In this document: piece by piece, positions 1 through 7,060 of the stretch
Layout: each line of letters starts with the position of its first letter
Numbering within the stretch: the stretch's first letter is position 1
From: Acidobacteriaceae bacterium
GTDB taxonomy: Bacteria; Acidobacteriota; Terriglobia; Terriglobales; Acidobacteriaceae
Length of the DNA stretch: 44,418 nucleotides
Assembly: GCA_030038435.1 (NCBI GenBank)
Contig: JASHOY010000328.1
Coordinates: 1-44,418, forward strand
Direction of reading: 5' to 3'
Translations under genes and position numbers: made by a program
Notes under the pieces: model-generated
Seen by the model: only the letters and a program-made list of their open reading frames with translations
Told to the model about the DNA's origin: nothing
The model's database searches: none

Positions 1-489
1 GAGTAATTGCAGGTTTGTGAAGTTCTCATCTTCAATCGGCAGGTCTTTAACTTCCTGCTGGCTGAAGATCGTAGCCACGTCGGAGCGGTCGGTCTGCAAA
101 AGCGGCACCGCGTCCGCGCTGACCTGAACGGTCGTCGATTCCGTGCCCACCTGGAGAATCGGGTCAATGCGGGGCGCAGTGTCCGCCTCGACGCGGACGC
201 CCGTCGTCACGAAAGCCTGGAAGCCCTTGGCCTCAGCCTTTATATCGTAAACGTCTGGAATCAAATGGGGGACGGCGTAGTCTCCGGTGCCATTCGAGGT
301 GGCTGTGAAGACCGTGCCTTTGGCTTCGTCAGTGACGGTGACCTTTGCGCCAGGAATGGCTGCCCCAGTTTTATCTGTCACCGTTCCGAAAATAGAACCG
401 TAAACTGCCTGTGAACTGGCTTGCGTTATGAACAAATCCGTACAGGCCAGCAGAGACAACACCACCACGTACACACGAACTTTGTTCAT
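1..489 (-). CDS. Oar-like TonB-dependent receptor, N-terminal part (cut by window edge)
   Basis: The first 163 codons of a larger outer-membrane receptor; the reading frame is open to base 1, so the C-terminal plug and barrel lie outside the window. The protein starts MNKVRVYVVVLSLLACTD, a hydrophobic signal peptide of about 27 residues. A carboxypeptidase-regulatory-like beta-sandwich follows (about 32-110, with GSIFGTVTDKTGAAIPGAKV), then the start of the plug (QQEVKDLPIEDENFTNLQ). The start at 489 is supported by a strong GGAGGAGGT ribosome site directly upstream. Family knowledge: such receptors in acidobacteria are taken to import or bind polymer fragments at the outer membrane. It is the most downstream gene of the minus-strand series beginning at 6343 but has a 645-base leader with its own promoter candidate, so it is probably transcribed separately. 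Substrate unknown. Confidence 0.85.
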   Translation of the reverse strand, partial: MNKVRVYVVVLSLLACTDLFITQASSQAVYGSIFGTVTDKTGAAIPGAKVTVTDEAKGTVFTATSNGTGDYAVPHLIPDVYDIKAEAKGFQAFVTTGVRVEADTAPRIDPILQVGTESTTVQVSADAVPLLQTDRSDVATIFSQQEVKDLPIEDENFTNLQLL

Positions 490-1134
490 GCCACCTCCTC
501 CAAATCTCTTGCCTGATTTCTCAACTCTTAACTGTGTAACGGCGACTAAAGGGTTGGGTCAAAAGACTTCATTGAGGCAGCCGAATCTGCCCCGGAAGAT
601 CACACCCCCGCTCTCCCAGCGAACATACACCGGTTCTCCCGGGCATATCCCAGGTGCAGGACTTACCCGTTTGAGCAGGACTTCGATCGTCAATATAAAG
701 CCGGATAACTCTTCAAGAACTTAGCTTCGAAGAATCGGCATGTATAGAATGAAGCCGTATTGATGGCAACAAACTAGCGCACTGGAACTTCCATTGTCAA
801 CAGAAAAATATAGTAAATTCTCCACCTTAAGTTGGGTAGGTAAGAGAGATTTCTCTCGATTGGTTCAATTTAGGGGCTTCACCGGCAAGACATTCAAATT
901 GCTTCTTGCCGCGAATAAGCGCCTGGTCCCCCGATATCCAGTCAGCGTCCCCAGACTGCTATTTCACGCAGAAGTAATTTGCCGGTCGAAACCTTCACCC
1001 TGGATCGTTTCTAACTCCTTCGCTCGCCATGTGATCCAGTAAGCTTCTCCACGGGGAGGCAGTTATACGGCGGCGAAAACCGTCTTACGTGCCAGAAAGA
1101 CGTGAATGCCCGACTGTTCGTCTCAACTTTGTTT
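490..1134. other. Intergenic leader region upstream of the receptor at 489
   Basis: A stretch of 645 bases with no convincing gene. Short open frames on the plus strand have no ribosome site or protein-like composition. The region is more AT-rich than its surroundings near 790-900 and carries the minus-strand promoter candidate at 771-800. The predicted 5' untranslated leader of the receptor would be about 275 bases, long enough for regulation, but I see no recognisable riboswitch. Confidence 0.5.
771..800 (-). promoter_or_regulatory. Sigma-70-type promoter candidate for the receptor at 489
   Basis: Read on the minus strand, CTGTTGACA gives a perfect -35 TTGACA at 800-795. An 18-base spacer leads to TAGTTT at 776-771, a weak -10. 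The same CTGTTGAC followed 17 bases later by CTA occurs upstream of the receptor gene at 29196. Confidence 0.4.
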
Positions 1135-3432
1135 CTAGTATTGCATTCCCACCGCGTACTTGCCCATGGAGACAACATCAAATGTAAACTGTTTGTAACT
1201 TATTGGTTCGAGACGCGCTGAACCTTCCCGAAAATGGAAGGTCCGATCGACGGCGACATGTCTGAAACTCTGGGTGCTGTTCGAGACAGGCCATAAGACT
1301 TCAATCCTCTCAATCTTCTCAGCCTTTCCCACTCCGATATGCTGTCGCAAAGGGTTACCCCCGAAACTGGAACCGTATCCGACGGTTCGGAATACCTGCC
1401 GTAGCACTCCTCCATCCTTGAATGTGAGTACAATGCGCGCGCCAAACGCCGCCCGATTGGTTTGAACCCCTTCCAACACCAGCGTTATCCAGTGATTGCC
1501 GTGACCGGGATTCCGGAAAAGAACGCTTTGGTAAAGATCGCCGGGAAGATGTCCTCCGATAACTTCGAATATGTCCTCGTTGCCACTGTTTTCTATGTCT
1601 CCGAAAGCTATACCGTGCCCTTTCTGTAAGTGGCCGAATCCTCCTGACTTAGTCACGTCCTGAAAACGCTTACCCTGATCGTTGCGGAACATGCGATTCG
1701 GCAAGAGCGACTTATAGGAGGGATCGCCGGTTCCCAGATAGATGTCCAACCAGCCATTGTTATCCAGATCTCCGAAGTTCGCTCCCATCGGTAAAATCGC
1801 GCGGTCAAGATGTACGGCTTTGGTGACGTCAGTGAAGGTCCCATCGCGATTATTGCGATAGAGTCGGGGAAGCTCGGCGCGAAAAGGTTTACCCATCTCA
1901 AAATCGGCCATATCTTTCCGGGAATCGATCCCATATCCCGCGGCAAAGATGTCTGGCCAGCCGTCATTGTCGTAATCGAAGAACCAGGTGGCGAAACTCC
2001 TGTGCGGTTCTGTTACTCCCGCCTGCACGCCCACATCGGTAAAGATCCATTGATCCGATCCTGGATGCTGCGGGTCACGTGGGCCATCGTTGCGGAAAAG
2101 GCGGTTGGGCCCGTCGAGCACGGACACATACAGATCGGGGCGCCCATCGTTGTTGAAATCGCCCCAAGCCACGCCTTTCACCCAGCCCAGGTCCGCCAGA
2201 CCGTTCGCCGCCGCGACCTCAGTGAAGGTACCGTCGCCGTTGTTGTGGAAGAGCTGGGAGACATGATGGTTATCCCGGGTCGATTCCACACCTACGAAAA
2301 GATCGAGCCACCCGTCGTTGTCGTAGTCCGCCCACGCAGCGGTCTGCGTGGGATGCCTGCAAAGGAGGCCCGCTTCTTCGGTCACGTCATCAAAAGTCCC
2401 ATTGCCGTTGTTGCGCAGCAATGACATCGGGTATTCGCCAAACTTATGCATCCACCCGCCCCGCAATATGAGCACATCGGGATGACCGTCGTTGTTGTAG
2501 TCGGTGAGTACTATGTTCAGTCCGCCCACTTCACCCAGAAGCCCGGCCTCCGCTGTGCGGTCGGTAAACGTGCCGTCGCCGTTGTTGTGGAAGAAGCGCA
2601 GCTGATCCATTGGACCTGAAGATGAGATCATCAGATCCAGCAAGCCATCGCCATCAAAATCTTCGAGAATGACGCCGCCGGCGTGGCCCACGCAATCCAC
2701 TCCGGCGGGCGCGGCGACATCCGGAAAAGTGCCAATGTCGTACTCCGATTCAAAAAGTTTTTGCGCAACCAGCCATCGTGCGGGAACGCCTTGCGGATAT
2801 TGCTCCAGAAACATGTAGGCGAGATTCATCAGCCAACGCGACAAGTCTTCATGCGAGTCCTCGTCCAGAATACCCGCAAAGATTCTAATTGCTCCCTGGG
2901 CGCCGCGCATCGGAGAATTGGCTTCCACACCATTCCGGGCCTGCTCGCTCGATTGCATCACGATTGTACCGGGAGGGTTCTCAGCCAGGCGAAGATAAGA
3001 GAGCGCAATATATGTCTGGATTTCCTGGTTTGATTCGTTTGAGAGCGGATAGCCGCGGTCCCTGCAAGTTTTCGTCAGATCTTCAAGCGTGCGCAGAGCT
3101 TCATCGCTTTCTCCAGTGCGCAATAATTCCTTGCCCATCTCCAGCCAAACCGTGACCTGCTGCGTTGGCGTCAGGGGACTGCGCAGCAGGGCGCGATAGT
3201 AGGCGGCACGCTGGGCAGTTTTATCGGGATCGGCTTTCCAGTCGCTTTGCTCGTAGATCTGGCGCAGCAGCGCGGCCATTTTTTTGGTGCTCGCCGGAAG
3301 ATACACTCCGCCGGAATTGAATTGACGCGGCCACGCAGAGGATGCCAGCACCGTCGCCGTAGCCGCGGCACAGCCCTTCAGAAACTCACGGCGGTCGGGG
3401 CCTGATGCCGAGGGCAATTGCCGGCGGTACAT
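1135..3432 (-). CDS. CRTAC1-type FG-GAP/VCBS repeat protein with ASPIC/UnbV domain, Tat-exported
   Basis: 765 residues. The start at 3432 gives MYRRQLPSASGPDRREFLKG, a twin-arginine signal (DRREFLKG), and is preceded by GGGGAGG; the open frame extends further upstream but without a signal. Residues of about 40-230 are helical and TPR-like. Seven Asp-rich calcium-type loops follow, such as DFDGDGLLDL, DYNNDGHPDV, DYDNDGWLDL, DFNNDGRPDL, DYDNDGWPDI and DLDNNGWLDI, typical of an FG-GAP/VCBS beta-propeller. The last about 100 residues match ASPIC/UnbV (GARIVLTFKDGG, VGYGSSFGG, IGVGKAEKIERIEVLWP). Family knowledge: these are secreted, calcium-binding proteins of unknown biochemical role that often sit beside TPR and cytochrome genes. 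It lies 77 bases downstream of the GH130-like gene on the same strand and is probably co-transcribed with it. Confidence 0.88.
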   Translation of the reverse strand: MYRRQLPSASGPDRREFLKGCAAATATVLASSAWPRQFNSGGVYLPASTKKMAALLRQIYEQSDWKADPDKTAQRAAYYRALLRSPLTPTQQVTVWLEMGKELLRTGESDEALRTLEDLTKTCRDRGYPLSNESNQEIQTYIALSYLRLAENPPGTIVMQSSEQARNGVEANSPMRGAQGAIRIFAGILDEDSHEDLSRWLMNLAYMFLEQYPQGVPARWLVAQKLFESEYDIGTFPDVAAPAGVDCVGHAGGVILEDFDGDGLLDLMISSSGPMDQLRFFHNNGDGTFTDRTAEAGLLGEVGGLNIVLTDYNNDGHPDVLILRGGWMHKFGEYPMSLLRNNGNGTFDDVTEEAGLLCRHPTQTAAWADYDNDGWLDLFVGVESTRDNHHVSQLFHNNGDGTFTEVAAANGLADLGWVKGVAWGDFNNDGRPDLYVSVLDGPNRLFRNDGPRDPQHPGSDQWIFTDVGVQAGVTEPHRSFATWFFDYDNDGWPDIFAAGYGIDSRKDMADFEMGKPFRAELPRLYRNNRDGTFTDVTKAVHLDRAILPMGANFGDLDNNGWLDIYLGTGDPSYKSLLPNRMFRNDQGKRFQDVTKSGGFGHLQKGHGIAFGDIENSGNEDIFEVIGGHLPGDLYQSVLFRNPGHGNHWITLVLEGVQTNRAAFGARIVLTFKDGGVLRQVFRTVGYGSSFGGNPLRQHIGVGKAEKIERIEVLWPVSNSTQSFRHVAVDRTFHFREGSARLEPISYKQFTFDVVSMGKYAVGMQY

Positions 3433-3509
3433 GGAGCCTCCCCGGGAAAACTGTTCGCGGTGCCCCATCATAACCCGGCCAGGTTTCAGCGCGAAATAAC
3501 GAAATTCCA

Positions 3510-4619
3510 CTACGGAGCGATAGCTACAGCAACCAGAGAATCGGCGCAGCCGTAATAAAGAAACCAGCGGCTGCGAAAGAAGACGAGTCCTTCGGCAAAG
3601 GTGGTTCCGGCTGTATATTGGCCGGTCTTTTCGTAGGGCAGCGTCGGCCATAATACCGGATCGGCTGTCCTTGCAAGAAGCTTCGCGGGATTCCGCGCAT
3701 CGAAAAGTGCTTCACCCGCTGCATAGGTGCCGGGCGCCAGTCTTGGATCTCGATCCGACCCGGCATTCTTGCCGTTGTAAATCACAACAATGCCGCGGCT
3801 GGTGAGCACGGGCGGCGGGCCGGTTTCAGGGAACGCGCTGTCAAAGTGCCCGGGGCGCGGCCTTAGCACCGCAATGGGTTTTCGGCTCCTATTCTCAACC
3901 GGCGTCCAGTGGATCAGGTCGCTCGAAGTGGCCAGACTGATCTTTCCTTCACCCCAGTACATCCAGTACTTGCCGTGGATCCTGGCAGCGACCAGTTCGC
4001 CGTTGCGCAGCTCCGTCACAATTGCCGCGGACTTGTATCGAAGGTTCGCGTACTTCCCACCTTCAGCATTCAGAAATGCCGGACCATGCTTGGTCCAGTG
4101 CAGCAGGTCAGGCGAAGTGGCGATGCCTACAGAATAGGTCTCGCGGTTCCATTGCGTATAAGTCATCACGTACATGCCGTCCTCCGCTTCAACAATGCGG
4201 GGGTCTTCGACACCTCCTGGCCATTCCCGGGATTTTTGGTCATCCTCCGCTGGATAAAAGACCGGTGTGGCGCGACGCGTGAAATGGATGCCGTCGGCGC
4301 TCTCGGCGAGTCCCAGCCGCGAGGTATGCATCCCAATCTGCATCGCTCCGGTGTTGTCTTCAGCCCGATAAAGCACATCCACCATGCCGTTCCTCACCAC
4401 CGCCGCCGGATTGAAGGTGTGCAGCGCTTCCCAAAGCACCGGCGCTTTTCGAATTGGATCCTGAAATACTGAATCGGGATTGGGCCGGATCACCGGATTT
4501 CCGCTGGTCGGTCGGGTAAACGGTCCGAACTGCCAGCCCCCGCGTGGTGGCTGTTGCGCGATGGCCGGCGAGAGTGCGAGCATCAACAGCAACGGCACGC
4601 ACGCGAAGTTTTTGCTCAT
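3510..4619 (-). CDS. Exported GH130-type glycosidase/phosphorylase-like five-bladed propeller
   Basis: 369 residues. The chosen start gives MSKNFACVPLLLMLALSPAIAQQ, a clear Sec signal peptide, with AAAGGA 8 bases upstream. The mature part reads as a five-bladed beta-propeller of the GH130 (DUF377) group: FNPAAVVRNGMVDVLYRAED early, GGVEDPRIV in the middle (the Asp of EDPR is at the position of the family's catalytic acid), and YTAGTTFAEGLVFF with WFLYYGCADS near the C terminus. Known GH130 enzymes act on beta-mannosides, by phosphorolysis inside the cell or hydrolysis outside; a signal peptide favours hydrolysis here (inference). GH43-like propellers are the alternative. It lies 29 bases after the haem-TPR gene and 77 before the CRTAC1 gene, so it is probably in an operon with both. 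Confidence 0.75.
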   Translation of the reverse strand: MSKNFACVPLLLMLALSPAIAQQPPRGGWQFGPFTRPTSGNPVIRPNPDSVFQDPIRKAPVLWEALHTFNPAAVVRNGMVDVLYRAEDNTGAMQIGMHTSRLGLAESADGIHFTRRATPVFYPAEDDQKSREWPGGVEDPRIVEAEDGMYVMTYTQWNRETYSVGIATSPDLLHWTKHGPAFLNAEGGKYANLRYKSAAIVTELRNGELVAARIHGKYWMYWGEGKISLATSSDLIHWTPVENRSRKPIAVLRPRPGHFDSAFPETGPPPVLTSRGIVVIYNGKNAGSDRDPRLAPGTYAAGEALFDARNPAKLLARTADPVLWPTLPYEKTGQYTAGTTFAEGLVFFRSRWFLYYGCADSLVAVAIAP

Positions 4620-4648
4620 TGGCTGTCCTTTACTTGAAGTTCGCTTCC

Positions 4649-6343
4649 TCATTGGGCGCCGCAACGCTGTGCGCCCTCTGTAATTGCCAGCAGCATGCTT
4701 CTGGCGGAATCGCTGTCCGGCGAAAAAACCAGCACGCGGCGCAAGGTCTGCTCGGCTGCCTTCGCCTGGCCCAGCCGGCATTGGCCCACGGCAAGATCGA
4801 TGCCTGCCGCGCTGGCTCCGGGATCATGCGTGAATACAGCCTCCCACAGCGGCAAAGCGGCGGCGAAATCACCCTCCTGCGCCTTGAGCACGGCGAGATT
4901 GGCGCCGGCGGTTTCATTGAACCGATCCGCCCGGAGCGCTTGTTGATATTCCTGGGCCGCCCGGTCGCTGTTTCCGCTTACCTGCTCGAGAAATCCCAAC
5001 TCCATGTGCAGTTCCGAGTCGGACGCCTGCTTGGGATCGGAACGCTCAGCCTGAAGCAACAACGGAATCGCGTGTTCACCCGCGCTGCGATCGCCTTGAA
5101 GCGCAAGCAGGGACCACGCGATGCCTTCGTCACGGGGCCCGGGTTGAATTCCGCCGATGGGAACCAGCGCCTGCGAAACATATGGACTCACAAAAGACTT
5201 TCCGATGATCTGGATACGGTGATCCGTCACTTGCTCGTGCGCAATATCCGCTGTTTCCTCCCGTGGCATATGACACGACGTGCAATCCCGGTTCTCATCA
5301 TGATGCCCCGTCGCCAGGCCGGTGTGGCATGACAGGCAGCGGCTGCGGTAATAAGCAACGCGATCCTCGACAGGCACCGAGGAGTGAGGATCATGACAGG
5401 TGGTGCAGGTGAGGCGATCGCCGCTCGCACGCTTGCATGCGCTCTCCAGCAGTGACTCCCACTGGCTGGTTGCGCGGCCCGCCGCGCCGGCTTTGCGTCC
5501 ATCCTCGAAGAAGACCGCATAGTCAAACAGATTGTCTCCAGGCCGAAATTCTCCCAGCCGCCGGCCTTGCTTCACCACGGCAACTTCACCTTCCAGATGG
5601 CACTCCAAACAAACCGAATCGCGGCGTACCGGGTCGAGTTTCACAGGATTCAGAATTGGCCCTTTTCCGCCCTGCGCGAGATGCCGCGCGGGGTCCCCGT
5701 GACAGTCTTCGCAAGTCAGCCCGCCGCGCGGAAACGGAGGCCCTGAAAAGTGATTTCTCGCGTCAGGAAGCGACTCCTGTACATTGCTCGCGTGACAGTG
5801 CAGGCAGCCGGGATCGACCGGCAGCGTGAAAGGCATCTCGCGCGCCTTGAGGAAGTGCGGCGTCATGTCCCAGAGATGTTTTTTCGCATACCAGTTGATA
5901 GGAATTTCATACCAGTAACCCTCGCGCTGGAAGAGCCACGTCCGGCCGCGCCTGCCCGATCCGAGATAAAGGAGCAATTGCTGTTTCCCGCTCAACGCCC
6001 GGCTGGGTGGGGCATTGGGCCGCTCATAGGAAAGCCAAACTTTTCCCTCTTGCAAATAAACGCGATAATGTACGCCCGACGCGGCGTGAGTGAAATCGGC
6101 CGGTATAAAGCCCTCGGCAGCAGGCCCACTGGCATGCGCCATGGGCGTGCGCTCCCAGGAATCGAAAATCTTCCGGTGGCAGGAGGCGCAAGGCGCATCG
6201 GGATTCTTCGCCTGCGGGGAAGGTTGGCCTGTGCCGGTGTCTGCTTTTGCGGCGCTCGCCGTTATGGAGCGGGCCGCGGGCAGGGACGCAAGCATCAACA
6301 GCACGCCGCACAGGCAGATAACCGGAAAACTGCTGCGATTCAT
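4649..6343 (-). CDS. Exported multihaem cytochrome c (seven CXXCH) with C-terminal TPRs
   Basis: 564 residues. The start at 6343 gives MNRSSFPVICLCGVLLMLAS, a signal peptide; no good ribosome site is visible, and a GTG seven codons upstream is an alternative. Seven haem-attachment motifs are present in order: CASCH, CLHCH, CEDCH, CLECH, CTTCH, CLSCH and CTSCH. Between the first two, LLLYLGSGRRGRTWLF with a Trp/Tyr-rich stretch resembles the conserved core of cytochrome-c554/TPR proteins common in Acidobacteria and Planctomycetes. Residues of about 425-555 form three or so TPR units, such as ELHMELGFLEQVSGNSDRAA and DFAAALPLWEAVFTHDPGAS. It is likely a periplasmic electron-transfer protein. 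It is the first gene of the minus-strand series and is divergent, by 129 bases, from the redoxin and copper-monooxygenase-like pair, which suggests shared control. Confidence 0.88.
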   Translation of the reverse strand: MNRSSFPVICLCGVLLMLASLPAARSITASAAKADTGTGQPSPQAKNPDAPCASCHRKIFDSWERTPMAHASGPAAEGFIPADFTHAASGVHYRVYLQEGKVWLSYERPNAPPSRALSGKQQLLLYLGSGRRGRTWLFQREGYWYEIPINWYAKKHLWDMTPHFLKAREMPFTLPVDPGCLHCHASNVQESLPDARNHFSGPPFPRGGLTCEDCHGDPARHLAQGGKGPILNPVKLDPVRRDSVCLECHLEGEVAVVKQGRRLGEFRPGDNLFDYAVFFEDGRKAGAAGRATSQWESLLESACKRASGDRLTCTTCHDPHSSVPVEDRVAYYRSRCLSCHTGLATGHHDENRDCTSCHMPREETADIAHEQVTDHRIQIIGKSFVSPYVSQALVPIGGIQPGPRDEGIAWSLLALQGDRSAGEHAIPLLLQAERSDPKQASDSELHMELGFLEQVSGNSDRAAQEYQQALRADRFNETAGANLAVLKAQEGDFAAALPLWEAVFTHDPGASAAGIDLAVGQCRLGQAKAAEQTLRRVLVFSPDSDSARSMLLAITEGAQRCGAQ

Positions 6344-6472
6344 CGGAAGAAATATACCATCCACGGCGCCGCAGATTTCTACGCGACGGAAAGCACTAAC
6401 AGCATCATTGAGTTCCGGGAAGCGAGCCAGATCATCGAAAATAAGGCTCCACAATCCACGATCCTCGTGATA

Positions 6473-7060
6473 ATGTTTTGGGCAATGTCATCGCGGGCCA
6501 TCGCGCTACTGTTTTGCTGCGTCTCATTGGCTGCGTGGGCTGCGCCGCCATTCGGCACCGATCTAGGCGGCCATCCGGTTGATCAAATCGCTCCCGCCGG
6601 AGCCAAAGCGATTGTGCTCTTTTTCGCCGCCTCGGATTGTCCCATCTGCAACCGCTATATCCCGGAGATGGAGAGGCTCGATCGCGAGTTTGCGCAGGAT
6701 GGCGTGCGCTTCGTGTGGGTCTATCCAAATCCAGAAGACACGGCTACCGTGGTACGCAGCCACGACCTGCAGTTCGACATTCACGCCGATACGGTGCTGG
6801 ATACCGATCAGCGCCTCACGCGCATGGCGCACGCAACCGTTACGCCTGAGGTCGCCATCTTCGTTCCCGCCGGTACAGGCCTCCGCGAAGTTTACAAAGG
6901 ACGCATCGACGACCGCTACCTCGCCATCGGGCAGGAACGCCCCAGGGCTATGCGACACGATCTCGAAGTCGCCATTCGCGCCGCGCTTGCAAACCGTCCG
7001 GTACCGGGGCCACGCGGTCCGGCCGTCGGCTGTTCCATTGTTCCCCTCGATGCACCATGA
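6473..7060 (+). CDS. Exported thioredoxin-fold redoxin (AhpC/TSA/TlpA-like)
   Basis: 195 residues. The likely start is 6473 (MFWAMSSRAIALLFCCVSLA, a signal peptide) or the second ATG at 6485; the ribosome site is weak. The mature protein has the thioredoxin-like beta strand IVLFFAASDCPICNRYIPEM, with a CPIC active site, a cis-Pro-type region at VTPEVAIFVP, and ends in GCSIVPLD. Its stop overlaps the ATG of the next gene (ATGA), so the two are translationally coupled. In other bacteria a redoxin domain may be fused directly to the cytochrome c/PHM-like part encoded next door, from memory of family architectures. It probably acts as a periplasmic thiol-redox or copper-delivery partner of that enzyme (inference). 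Confidence 0.85.
   Translation: MFWAMSSRAIALLFCCVSLAAWAAPPFGTDLGGHPVDQIAPAGAKAIVLFFAASDCPICNRYIPEMERLDREFAQDGVRFVWVYPNPEDTATVVRSHDLQFDIHADTVLDTDQRLTRMAHATVTPEVAIFVPAGTGLREVYKGRIDDRYLAIGQERPRAMRHDLEVAIRAALANRPVPGPRGPAVGCSIVPLDAP

Noticed and set aside
7..414. Plus-strand open frame of 135 codons at the window start
   Set aside because: It is antisense to the receptor N terminus, which has a signal peptide, a strong ribosome site and a clear domain.
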